Source: Panulirus ornatus
Lineage: Eukaryota; Arthropoda; Malacostraca; Decapoda; Palinuridae
Direction: 5' to 3'
NCBI RefSeq assembly: GCF_036320965.1
Contig: NC_092289.1
Location: 21,089,778 to 21,153,777, forward strand
Length of the DNA stretch: 64,000 bases
Made by a program: the position numbers and the translations under genes. The notes beneath the pieces were generated by a model. That model had not been told where the DNA came from. It searched no databases and saw only the letters and a list, made by a program, of their open reading frames with translations. Positions 24,901 to 30,440 of the stretch are shown here, in pieces (position 1 is the first letter of the stretch; each line of letters opens with the position of its first letter).

Positions 24901-25210
24901 CTCATCCCCAACATATTATGTCAACAGGGAATCTGGAAATTGGTGGAAGCGCACACTAAAAGAGGACTATCTGCCCATCTTCACTGTGGACCACGCACCC
25001 TTAGTAGAATACCTTCGCAAGATTGGCACTATTGGTACTATGGATATACCAGCCACTAATCAACCGTTGCAGCAGGTATTGGATACAGTACGAAGCTATG
25101 TTGATACAGTTGACCCAGCAGTTTTACTCTGGGGTATATTTTTGACAGCATGTGCTATTATCTGGACAAAAAGAAGCACAAAACCAATTCTTATGTATCA
25201 TGCTTCATAA
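832..25210 (+). CDS. LMF2: Lipase maturation factor 2-like (11 coding exons)
   Basis: Spliced CDS: 832-928, 5820-5997, 7786-7887, 9887-10077, 10289-10467, 13348-13459, 14947-15096, 17563-17768, 18062-18302, 20895-21108, 24928-25210. All borders are GT-AG and phases agree, giving 1953 nt (650 aa plus stop). LMF proteins are multi-pass ER membrane proteins of the DUF1222 family; LMF1 is needed for folding of dimeric lipases such as lipoprotein lipase, while LMF2 function is less well defined. Diagnostic matches include the N-terminal helix ending in LYLQVPGLYG, the [19 protein letters not shown] block (about residues 446-464), the [16 protein letters not shown] block that opens exon 10, and a C-terminal membrane segment ([17 protein letters not shown]). 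The [10 protein letters not shown] form fits LMF2 rather than LMF1. Human LMF2 is about 707 aa; the difference lies mainly in a longer cytosolic tail. No frameshift or internal stop was seen. Family known; role in this animal inferred. Confidence 0.93.
1372..1459. repeat. Tandem duplication, 44-bp unit x2
   Basis: Two adjacent copies begin GAACATAT at 1372 and 1416; both end in the same CTTTAATCTCATCTTG stretch. They differ at several positions, so the duplication is not very recent. Confidence 0.75.
2815..2990 (+). mobile_element. CR1/L2-like LINE, C-terminal end of RT ORF
   Basis: An open frame from about 2817 reads through [18 protein letters not shown] and then [14 protein letters not shown] to a TAG at 2983-2985. 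The spacing FF..R..N.WN.LP..VV....S...FK..LD is the usual C-terminus of CR1/L2-type LINE polymerases, with F in place of the usual W. Only this end is recognisable; the element is 5'-truncated or decayed. Confidence 0.6.
3638..4307 (+). mobile_element. F1 RTE-like LINE fragment (RT C-terminus plus 3' UTR)
   Basis: A frame read from near 3640 to a TGA at 3922-3924 matches the carboxyl part of the F1 polymerase ([20 protein letters not shown], then [19 protein letters not shown]). The normal [10 protein letters not shown] is damaged, since NGR is followed by the stop. The 3' UTR follows with the common TGAAGCGTCTGGGGTAAACC block. It is 5'-truncated and clearly diverged from the copies at 27.7 kb and 54.7 kb. 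Confidence 0.85.
4308..4700 (+). mobile_element. F2 LINE fragment (second RTE-like family), 3' end
   Basis: Matches 39560-39885 over most of its length: a WF.HVERMQD-like stretch (TTTTCACATGTGGAAAGAAT), GVRGRQP, the untranslated stretch AAGGGAGTGGGCATCAGAGA, and a tail ATAGATACATAGATAATTGG. Several stops break the frame. It is related to F1 in the RW.GH.ERM / GRP.W module but has a different 3' UTR. Confidence 0.6.
4723..4848. repeat. Tandem repeat, 44-bp unit x 2.9
   Basis: Units begin TATCATGTGCATG at 4723, 4767 and 4811 and differ by only a few bases, so this is a recent local amplification. It lies just after the F2 tail. Confidence 0.9.
4989..5640 (+). mobile_element. F1 LINE 3'-UTR fragment with internally repeated tail
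   Basis: It starts inside the end of the F1 coding region (ACCGGGGTTGACGTGC) and covers the long form of the 3' UTR, including GCGCTACCTTGCACACATGA and the terminal TTGCGCTACC...CGCGGGAGACAGCGAC. The terminal part is then repeated: GTGGACGTGTATG... near 5515, and CACTAACGCGGGAGACAGC twice with 31-bp spacing (5568 and 5599), followed by an ATAATAAATAAA tail. No intact coding sequence is present. Confidence 0.8.
5820..5997 (+). CDS. LMF2: LMF2 coding exon 2
   Basis: Encodes residues 33-91 and two bases of codon 92, starting [20 protein letters not shown]. The GLYG..GILPA motif is the conserved lumenal loop after the first LMF helix. A second hydrophobic stretch ([17 protein letters not shown]) closes the exon. 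Donor GG|gtaagc at 5997. Confidence 0.93.
5998..7785 (+). other. LMF2 intron 2
   Basis: Mostly AT-rich sequence without recognisable genes. The stretch 7140-7450 is purine-rich and contains a frame resembling RW..H.E, possibly a very old LINE remnant. A 14-base T run (6269-6282) precedes nothing recognisable. Confidence 0.6.
7786..7887 (+). CDS. LMF2: LMF2 coding exon 3
   Basis: Completes codon 92 and reads [20 protein letters not shown] then [14 protein letters not shown], the conserved LMF LLLW..YLS..QVGQ.F...QW transmembrane block. Starts after TTATATTTCAG and ends CAGTG|gtaagc. A longer frame in a different phase overlaps it (7728-8117) and is a shadow. Confidence 0.93.
8088..8231. repeat. 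Alternating 13-bp tandem repeat, 11 units
   Basis: Reading from 8088 the sequence splits into consecutive units of 13 bases (one of 14), most ending in TAC or a close variant, such as CTAATGTTCTTAC, CTAACTCTTCTAC, CTACTACTTCTAC and ATAATGTTTCTAC. The 13-base step is not a multiple of three, so it is not coding. Confidence 0.8.
8505..9390 (+). mobile_element. CR1/L2-like LINE remnant, split by an S1 insertion
   Basis: The left part (8505-8840) reads, with stops, [16 protein letters not shown] and [17 protein letters not shown], the usual C-terminal RT pattern (L..S.IRP.LEYA, KL.PELR...Y..RL..L.L). It then continues after the S1 repeat at 9075 with EWSINRIK and a tail containing GAGCCCCATGAAT. 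The terminal about 95 bases are present twice (from about 9177 and about 9290). Heavily mutated, no function expected. Confidence 0.7.
8841..9074 (+). mobile_element. S1 short interspersed repeat with target-site duplication
   Basis: A 234-bp repeat: GGATAGAGGAGAAAGGATAC at the 5' end, TCGTAGAAGGCGACTAAAAG, an internal AGAAGGAACAGAGAAGGGGG, and a 3' end of GACGCTACCTCACTAATGCA with an A-rich tail. It is flanked by AGATACTTGTTA (8829-8840) and AGATATTTGTAA (9075-9086), an imperfect target duplication. No clear A-box/B-box pair was seen, so SINE is a working label; it could be the 3' end of an unseen LINE. Confidence 0.75.
9887..10077 (+). CDS. LMF2: LMF2 coding exon 4
   Basis: Encodes [16 protein letters not shown], an Arg-rich loop ([16 protein letters not shown]), then [20 protein letters not shown] and [10 protein letters not shown]. 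The WL.RW.LFR.MF.SG.VKL.S.CP.WW.LT block is one of the most conserved in the LMF family. Donor ACAG|gtatgt. Confidence 0.95.
10289..10467 (+). CDS. LMF2: LMF2 coding exon 5
   Basis: Only 211 bases after exon 4. It reads [20 protein letters not shown] then [20 protein letters not shown]; the HYE.Q..P.PL.W......W.......T...E...P pattern is a hallmark of LMF proteins. Ends in phase 0 at YSQ|gttagt. Confidence 0.95.
10598..10905 (-). mobile_element. F1 LINE 3'-end fragment, antisense
   Basis: The plus strand contains degraded complements of F1 3' sequences: CTCAGGGAGGTAGCATCAG, CCGTGGTTTACCATGACC (complement of the GGGTAAACCATGG block) and TTCACCCTCCTGATTGTTCA (complement of the MQEGE coding end). 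An old copy with no open frame. Confidence 0.65.
11240..12060 (+). mobile_element. F1 LINE remnant, heavily decayed
   Basis: Weak but collinear match to the F1 polymerase: GAAGTGGAGTACTTTAGGTA (EVEYFRYLG), a block like TMLYGC at about 11480-11510, GTGTTGGAGGTGAAAT (VLEVK) and a 3' UTR beginning GTCAGTAGGTTTAACCAGTC. Many indels and stops. A 32-bp direct duplication (11982-12045) lies in its 3' part. Confidence 0.6.
12085..13165 (+). mobile_element. F1 LINE remnant, longer decayed copy
   Basis: Starts near the RT block GLRQGCVMSPW, here GGTTTG-like bases followed by AGTAGGGGTGTGTGATGTTT, and continues through [15 protein letters not shown] sequence (CTGCAGAGGCTGGTTTTTGA), FRYLG-like sequence and the RTMCGV region to a 3' UTR with GCACTACATTGCGAACATGG. 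Stops and indels occur throughout. Confidence 0.65.
13107..13224. repeat. Palindrome of two F1 3' ends, tail to tail
   Basis: The plus-strand segment 13107-13152 (GCAGCCTTTCTTTGTTTG...) is roughly complementary to 13178-13224 (...CAGACAAAGAAAGGCTGC), separated by about 25 bases. The right arm is a short antisense F1 end. Arms agree at most but not all positions. Confidence 0.7.
13348..13459 (+). CDS. LMF2: LMF2 coding exon 6
   Basis: Reads [20 protein letters not shown] then [17 protein letters not shown]. The [17 protein letters not shown] motif is very strongly conserved in LMF proteins. The acceptor is TTCTTGTTTTGCAG; ends CATG|gtcagt, phase 1. A second in-frame CAG 12 bases into the exon could serve as an alternative acceptor. 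Confidence 0.95.
13460..14946 (+). other. LMF2 intron 6
   Basis: Contains an antisense F1 3'-UTR scrap (about 13980-14080) abutting a plus-strand decayed F1 piece (14082-14480). The rest is unassigned AT-rich sequence with a short GT run near 14525. Confidence 0.7.
13980..14480. mobile_element. Two abutting F1 LINE fragments in opposite orientation
   Basis: 13980-14080 matches the complement of the F1 3' UTR (GCAAGGTAGCGTCAGGAACA, CTAGCTGTCTTGTATAATGC). From 14082 the plus strand matches F1 coding sequence (GAGGAGTGTTTGGAAAGAGT, the KNVWKSR region; GAAGAGGGTGGATGTATTGG, the RRMDVLE region). Both are short and decayed. Confidence 0.6.
14947..15096 (+). CDS. LMF2: LMF2 coding exon 7
   Basis: Reads [20 protein letters not shown] then a transmembrane stretch [20 protein letters not shown]. 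Preceded by TCTCGAACCCAACAG; ends GTGTGG|gtgagt (phase 1). Confidence 0.92.
16205..16385 (-). mobile_element. F1 LINE 3'-UTR fragment, antisense
   Basis: Complement of the F1 3' UTR: CTGTTTCCCCACATTAGTGA at the terminal module, then GGCCTCATTCATTCACA, AAGCTGTCATGTATATTGCA and CCACAGACCTTTC in the expected order. Confidence 0.7.
16425..16570 (+). mobile_element. CR1/L2-like LINE scrap
   Basis: Collinear with 8690-8840: ACCTAATCACAACCTGTAAG, TTGATGACAAAGTGAACAGT, AGATAGAACAACTAGGGGCC and CATGAAATTAAGCA. The two are clearly homologous copies of the same decayed LINE end. Confidence 0.6.
17563..17768 (+). CDS. LMF2: LMF2 coding exon 8
   Basis: Reads [20 protein letters not shown] then hydrophobic segments ([39 protein letters not shown]). 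It ends in phase 0 at TTG|gttagt. The same frame runs on to 17855 in the intron, but joining to exon 9 restores the family sequence ISLVPY, so 17768 is the border. Confidence 0.9.
18062..18302 (+). CDS. LMF2: LMF2 coding exon 9 (DUF1222 signature)
   Basis: Starts [18 protein letters not shown] and carries the LMF2 signature [20 protein letters not shown], followed by [20 protein letters not shown]. In the family this lumenal block ([13 protein letters not shown]...EG) is used to separate LMF2 from LMF1. Ends GTAG|gtaagt, phase 1. Confidence 0.96.
18303..20894 (+). other. LMF2 intron 9
   Basis: I recognise no gene or repeat family in these 2.6 kb. The stretch 18400-18800 is more GC-rich and CT-rich than its surroundings; no frame in it is convincing. 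Confidence 0.6.
20895..21108 (+). CDS. LMF2: LMF2 coding exon 10
   Basis: Begins [20 protein letters not shown], a near-invariant LMF block ([15 protein letters not shown]), then [20 protein letters not shown] and [20 protein letters not shown]. Ends GAAGG|gtaagt (phase 2). Confidence 0.96.
22195..22428 (-). mobile_element. S1 short interspersed repeat, antisense
   Basis: Complement of the repeat at 8841-9074: CATTTCCCACATTTGCAAGG and TTAATAACAGAGGACTGAGC at the 3'-end module, then TTCCCTTTTTTGGAAAATTA, CTTAGTTGCCTTCTAAGACA and GAATATGTGGGAAGTATTCT. Full length or nearly so. Confidence 0.8.
22453..23035. mobile_element. Two F1 3'-UTR copies in inverted orientation
   Basis: 22453-22707 is the complement of the F1 3' part (CTGTCATGTAATGCACCAAA, CCCCACAGACCCTTCCATGG, TTGACCCCGGTATACC). 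From 22708 the plus strand carries the same UTR forward (GGGAGCTGTGGTTTCAGTGC, ATTACACATGACAGCCAGAG, CTGGCACTACCTCGCTGACA). The shared GCATTACATGACAGCTAGAG region can pair with itself. Confidence 0.75.
23041..23764 (+). mobile_element. F1 LINE fragment, plus strand (RT C-terminal ORF)
   Basis: An open frame of 219 codons (23041-23700) matches the F1 polymerase from [12 protein letters not shown] to the MQEGE-like end, including [30 protein letters not shown] and [20 protein letters not shown]. The frame lacks one Gly-Arg in the [10 protein letters not shown] motif ([11 protein letters not shown]). 5'-truncated, with no catalytic FADD block. Confidence 0.85.
23765..23975 (-). mobile_element. 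Old F1 LINE RT fragment, antisense
   Basis: On the minus strand the sequence reads, with stops, [18 protein letters not shown] and later SESDYVSS. These align with YVAFMDLEKAYDRVDRDAL and ESDWFSVN of the younger copies, so this is a diverged copy of the RT palm block. The second palm Asp position (YDRVD) is lost. Confidence 0.6.
23984..24913 (-). mobile_element. Young F1 LINE copy, antisense, ending at LMF2 exon 11
   Basis: The 3' poly(A) appears as a T run at about 23989-24003, followed by the complement of TTGCGCTACCTCGCAAACGCGGG. The coding part (24104-24772) is open for 222 codons and differs from the copy at 29.3-30.2 kb at only a small number of residues. A one-base deletion in GTGTGTGAAAG breaks the frame upstream. 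Identity to F1 continues to 24913 (complement of TGTTGGGGATGAGAG). It is 5'-truncated there. Its UTR is the shortest of the F1 copies. Confidence 0.9.
24880..24927 (+). promoter_or_regulatory. LMF2 intron 10 branch point, pyrimidine tract and acceptor, mostly LINE-derived
   Basis: A branch-like CTGAC (24880-24884) and the pyrimidine-rich stretch CTTCCC...CTCTCTCATCCCC up to 24910 lie inside the antisense LINE. Only TATTATGTCAACAG (24914-24927) is host intron. The AG at 24926-24927 restores the LMF frame. The branch-point position is inferred. Confidence 0.6.
24928..25210 (+). CDS. LMF2: LMF2 terminal coding exon 11
   Basis: Completes a Gly codon and reads [20 protein letters not shown], a match to the family's WW.R...E...P block. 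A C-terminal membrane segment ([17 protein letters not shown]) is followed by a short basic tail ([14 protein letters not shown]) and TAA at 25208-25210. The ATG-less internal start at 24986 is an artefact of ORF calling; the exon begins at the splice site. Confidence 0.93.
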
Positions 25211-25290
25211 CAGAAGGGCAGATGTTGACCGTTTGTATTATTTAACATATCTTTCATTTGAATAAATGTGAAGATTAAGAAAATCACCAT
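25211..25290 (+). terminator. LMF2 3' UTR with poly(A) signal
   Basis: A canonical AATAAA lies at 25261-25266, only 51 bases after the stop. If used, the 3' UTR would be about 70 bases. Further AT-rich sequence follows, so a longer UTR is possible. Confidence 0.5.
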
Positions 25291-26218
25291 AGCAGAATTA
25301 GGTTTTTATGTACCTTGAAATATGTCAATCACATAGTCATAATGCCACAGTTTATTGTAGTCTGGTAGGTAAGATTTTCTAGTTTATAATTTTCTATTAT
25401 AAAATGATTTTCAGTAGTGTAGCCTTTCCAAACTTAAGAATTTTAATGTGATTGTAAAAGCCAGTATATAATATTTTGAATTTTTATTGGGAAAAACTCA
25501 GTCAAGTCAGTATATAAGATGATCATTAAACTATTTTTTCAGAATTGAATATAAAAATCCTTAATTTTGCTTTCAGGAAACTGGTGGTGAATTTAGAAAG
25601 TCACTTACTTTGTTTGGTGAAAACTTTCATTCTTTGACCAGTCTAATTAAGAATTAGTGAAAATTTTAGTAAGGCCACATCCAGTACAAAAGTAATTCAG
25701 AAGTCTAAATGCACCATGAATACAGTAGCTTCTCAGAATAATGATATCAATGTGACAATCTCTAAAACAATTTCTTTCACTTCACATTTTAACACTTCTC
25801 ATATATAAAAGGCATTATTTTGATAACTTGTCAGAACATCCATTGACACTTTACAAAGATACATTTATTTTGGTAGGTGGCGGTAAGAGTTTTTCAGCAT
25901 GAAATAGAAGATTTAGTTGTTAGATATTTTATTCCAAATAATTTCAACTTTTATATCTTAATGAATTGATAGTTCATCCATGAAAAGTTGTAAATTACTA
26001 TTTCATGATGGAGTATTAGAGTTGTAATAAATAGTATCATCATTATTTTTTCTGATATTCATCATTGTTAGCATTATTATAGCCTAGACATGATAAAGTG
26101 AAATTCATTGACTGGCTGTTTATCCATTTTTCTTTCACTTTTTAGAGAATTTGAATGAATTATTATAACACCATTATGATAGTTGTCTGAACTCGCATTA
26201 TTCAGAATATAATTTGCA
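25291..26218. other. AT-rich intergenic sequence
   Basis: No open frame or known repeat seen. It contains several further AATAAA-like sequences and could hold an extended LMF2 3' UTR. Confidence 0.5.
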
Positions 26219-27025
26219 TGTGATGTGCTGGAAATGAGATGTTTGAGGACAATATGTGGTGTGAGGTGGTTTGATCGAGTAAGTAATGATAGGGTAAGAG
26301 AGATGTGTGGTAATAAAAAGAGTGTGGTTGAGAGAGCAGAAGAGGGTGTTTTGAAATGGTTTGGTCACATGGAGAGAATGAGTGAGGAAAGATTGACAAA
26401 GGGGATATATGTGTCAGAGGTGGAGGGAATGAGGAGAAGTGGGAGACCAAATTGGAGGTGGAAAGATGGAGTGAAAAAGATTTTGAGTGATCGGGGCCTG
26501 AACATGCAGGAGGGTGAAAGGCGTGCAAGGAATAGAGTGAATTGGAACGATGTGGTATACCGGGGTCGACGTGCTGTCAATGGATTGAACCAGGGCATGT
26601 GAAGCGTCTGGGGTAAACTACGGAAAGTTCTGTGGGGCCTGGATGTGGAAAGGGAGCTGTGGTTTCGGTGCATTATTACATGACAGCTAGAGACTGAGTG
26701 TGAACGAGTGTGGCCATTGTTGTCTTTTCCTGGCGCTACCTCGCACGCATGAGGGGGGAGGGGGATGTTATTCCATGTGTGGCGAGGTGGCGATGGGAAT
26801 GAATAAAGGCAGACAGTATGAATTATGTACATGTGTATATATGTATATGTCTGTGCATGTATATATATGTATACATTGAGATGTATAGGTATGTATATTT
26901 GCATGTGTGGACGTGTATGTATATACATGTGTATGTGGGTGGGTTGGGCCATTCTTTCGTCTGTTTCCTTGCGCTACCTCACTAACGCGGGAGACAGGGA
27001 CAAAGCAAATAAAAAAATATAAAAT
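26219..27025 (+). mobile_element. F1 LINE copy, 5'-truncated, long 3' UTR
   Basis: Starts inside the coding region at GTGCTGGAAATGAGATGTTT and stays open to 26602 ([20 protein letters not shown], then [20 protein letters not shown]). The 3' UTR is the long form: TGAAGCGTCTGGGGTAAAC, a first GGCGCTACCTCGCACGCATG module, a TATG-rich stretch, then the terminal TTGCGCTACCTCACTAACGC and an A/T-rich tail. Confidence 0.88.
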
Positions 27026-27042
27026 ATATATAGGAAAGGAAT

Positions 27043-27190
27043 TTTTAAATTTTTTTTTTTAATTTTCCAAAAGAAGGAACAGAGAAGGGGGCCAAGTGAG
27101 GATATTCCCTCAAAGGCTCAGTCCTTTCTTCTTAACGCTACCTCGCTGACGCGGGAAATGGCAAGTAGTATGAACAAGAAAAAAGAATTT
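27043..27190 (+). mobile_element. S1 short repeat, 3' half
   Basis: Begins at a T run and contains TTCCAAAAGAAGGAACAGAG, AGGGGGCCAAGTGAGGATAT and AACGCTACCTCGCTGACGCG, then an A-rich tail. It lacks the left half of the repeat. Confidence 0.8.
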
Positions 27191-27694
27191 TTGAAATTGC
27201 TTTATAAAATCTTTCATACCAACTGAAAAACGTTAGCTTGACCAGATCTGATACATGTATATGGAATAACCCTGGATGGCAGTGGGATCAGCCTTGTGAA
27301 AACCATTGCAAATCTGTCACCCAGGGCATGAAACCTGGATGCTAATGAGCACCACTTAAAGATACAGTACATCAACGCCTTGCACATAGGATTCCACCTT
27401 GGCTCCCAATGTTTTTCATGCTGTTTAGCCTCAAATGATATCCAGTTGAGAAAAAAAAGCTAAATGTGGTTTCTTAAGCTGTTTATGCCATTTTTACATA
27501 GTCCCCTTAAAAAAATTTCATAGCTAAGAAACAAATGATGTGGTAGATACGCACAGTATAGATAAGTGATTATCACTAATAATTGCACAGCATATAAACA
27601 TTAGGCAACCCAAATTCTTACAACTCATTATCTTGTACTCATCAAATTATATGCTAAATTATTTTACATTAATTTTTGTACTGTATCATTTGAT

Positions 27695-30440
27695 GCACGA
27701 GACCGGGTTATAGTGTTGGGTGATTTGAATGCAAAGGTGAGTAATGTGGCAGTTGAGGGAATAATTGGTATACATGGGATGTTCAGTGTTGTAAATGGAA
27801 ATGGTGAAGAGCTTGTAGATTTATGTGCGGAAAAAGGACTGATGATTGGGAATACCTGGTTTAAAAAGTGAGATATACATAAGTATACTTATGTAAGTAG
27901 GAGAGATGGCCAGAGAGCGTTATTGGATTACGTGTTAATTGACAGGCGCGCGAAAGAGAGACTTTTGGATGTTAATGTGCTGAGAGGTGCAACTGGAGGG
28001 ATGTCTGATCATTATCTTGTGGAGGCTAAGGTGAAGATTTGTATGGGTTTCCAGAAAAGAAGAGTGAATGTTGGGGTGAAGAGGGTGGTGAGAGTAAGTG
28101 AGCTTGGGAAGGAGACTTGTGTGAGGAAGTACCAGGAGAGACTGAGTACAGAATGGAAAAAGGTGAGAACAATGGAAGTAAGGGGAGTGGGGGAGGAATG
28201 GGATGTATTTAGGGAATCAGTGATGGATCGCGCAAAAGATGCTTGTGGCATGAGAAGAGTGGGAGGTGGGTTGATTAGAAAGGGTAGTGAGTGGTGGGAT
28301 GAAGAAGTAAGAGTATTAGTGAAAGAGAAGAGAGAGGCATTTGGACGATTTTTGCAGGGAAAAAATGAAATTGAGTGGGAGACGTATAAAAGAAAGAGAC
28401 AGGAGGTCAAGAGAAAGGTGCAAGAGGTGAAAAAAAGGGCAAATGAGAGTTGGGGTGAGAGAGTATCATTAAATTTTAGGGAGAATAAAAAGATGTTCTG
28501 GAAGGAGGTAAATAAAGTGCGTAAGACAAGGGAGCAAATGGGAACTTCAGTGAAGGGCACAAATGGGGAGGTGATAACAAGTAGTGGTGATGTGAGAAGG
28601 AGATGGAGTGAGTATTTTGAAGGTTTGTTGAATGTGTTTGATGATAGAGTGGCAGATATAGGGTGTTTTGGTCGAGGTGGTGTGCAAAGTGCGAGGGTTA
28701 GGGAAAATGATTTGGTAAAAAGAGAAGAGGTAGTAAAAGCTTTGCGGAAGATGAAAGCCGGCAAGGCAGCAGGTTTGGATGGTATTGCAGTGGAATTTAT
28801 TATAAAAGGAGGTGACTGTATTGTTGACTGGTTGGTAAGGTTATTTAATGTATGTATGACTCATGGTGAGGTGCCTGAGGATTGGCGGAATGCGTTCATA
28901 GTGCCATTGTACAAAGGCAAAGGGGATAAGAGTGAGTGCTCAAATTACAGAGGTATAAGTTTGTTGAGTATTCCTGGCAAATTATATGGGAGGGTATTGA
29001 TTGAGAGGGTGAAGGCATGTACAGAGCATCAGACTGGGGAAGAGCAGTGTGGTTTCAGAAGTGGTAGAGGATGTGTGGATCAGGTGTTTGCTTTGAAGAA
29101 TGTATGTGAGAAATACTTAGAAAAGCAAATGGATTTGTATGTAGTATTTATGGATCTGGAGAAGGCATATGATAGAGTTGATAGAGATGCTCTGTGGAAG
29201 GTATTGAGAATATATGGTATGGGAGGCAAGTTGTTAGAAGCAGTGAAAAGTTTTTATCGAGGATGTAAGGCATGTGTACGTGTAGGAAGAGAGAAAGTGA
29301 TTGGTTCTCAGTGAATGTAGGTTTGCGGTAGGGGTGTGTGATGTCTCCATGGTTGTTTAATTTGTTTATGGATGGGGTTGTTAGGGAGGTAAATGCAAGA
29401 GTTTTGGAAAGAGGGGCAAGTATGAAGTCTGTTGGGGATGAGAGAGCTTGGGAAGTGAGTCAGTTGTTGTTCGCTGATGATACAGCGCTGGTGGCTGATT
29501 CATGTGAGAAACTGCAGAAGCTGGTGACTGAGTTTGGTAAAGTGTGTGAAAGAAGAAAGTTAAGAGTAAATGTGAATAAGAGCAAGGTTATTAGGTACAG
29601 TAGGGTTGAGGGTCAAGTCAATTGGGAGGTGAGTTTGAATGGAGAAAAACTGGAGGAAGTGAAGTGTTTTAGATATCTGGGAGTGGATCTGGCAGCGGAT
29701 GGAAACATGGAAGCGGAAGTGGATCATAGGGTGGGGGAGGGGGCGAAAATTCTGGGAGCCTTGAAGAATGTGTGGAAGTCGAGAACATTATCTCGGAAAG
29801 CAAAAATGGGTATGTTTGAAGGAATAGTGGTTCCAACAATGTTGTATGGTTGCGAGGTGTGGACTATGGATAGAGTTGTGCGCAGGAGGATGGATGTGCT
29901 GGAAATGAGATGTTTGAGGACAATGTGTGGTGTGAGGTGGTTTGATCGAGTTAGTAATGTAAGGGTAAGAGAGATGTGTGGAAATAAAAAGAGCGTGGTT
30001 GAGAGAGCAGAAGAGGGTGTTTTGAAATGGTTTGGTCACATGGAGAGAATGAGTGAGGAAAGATTGACCAAGAGGATATATGTGTCGGAGGTGGAGGGAA
30101 CGAGGAGAAGAGGGAGACCAAATTGGAGGTGGAAAGATGGAGTGAAAAAGATTTTGTGTGATCGGGGCCTGAACATGCAGGAGGGTGAAAGGAGGGCAAG
30201 GAATAGAGTGAATTGGAGCGATGTGGTATACCGGGGTTGACGTGCTGTCAGTGGATTGAATCGGGGCATGTGAAGCGTCTGGGGTAAACCATGGAAAGCT
30301 GTGTAGGTATGTATATTTGCGTGTGTGGACTTATGTATATACATGTGTATGGGGGTGGGTTGGGCCATTTCTTTCGTCTGTTTCCTTGCGCTACCTCGCA
30401 AACGCGGGAGACAGCGACAAAGCAAAAAAAAAAAAAATCA
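27695..30440 (+). mobile_element. F1 RTE-like LINE, longest and best-preserved copy (endonuclease end, RT, 3' UTR)
   Basis: The frame starts inside an APE-type endonuclease (VIVLGDLNAKV, then GGMSDHYLVEAKVK), runs through a basic linker, and then the RT: MKAGKAAGLDG, CSNYRGISLLSIPGKL, GFRSGRGCVDQ, VFMDLEKAYDRVD (palm Asp), [23 protein letters not shown] (catalytic DD), FRYLGVDL and the C-terminal [10 protein letters not shown]. Three lesions were seen: TGA at 27869-27871 (CGA in related frames), a one-base deletion near 29293, and TAG at 29329-29331 where the 55-kb copy has CAG. The 5' end lies inside the endonuclease, so promoter and any ORF1 are missing. The poly(A) tail is at 30426-30438. 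RTE clade assignment is by motif style, not phylogeny. Confidence 0.92.

Larger units (their letters stand above)
21109..24927 (+). other. LMF2 intron 10, repeat-filled
   Basis: After about 1.1 kb of unassigned sequence the intron is almost wholly mobile DNA: an S1 repeat on the minus strand, an F1 3' UTR in both orientations back to back (22453-23035), an F1 coding piece on the plus strand (23041-23764), an old F1 RT piece on the minus strand (23765-23975) and a young F1 copy on the minus strand (23984-24913) that reaches to within 14 bases of the exon 11 acceptor. Confidence 0.8.

Noticed and set aside
832..25210. Assignment as LMF1 rather than LMF2
   Set aside because: The signature [20 protein letters not shown] and the PHQPRLDWQ block agree with the LMF2 branch as I know it.
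28012..28764. 250-codon minus-strand frame
   Set aside because: It is antisense to the F1 LINE coding region and reads Ser/Thr/Phe-rich low-complexity protein with no domain.
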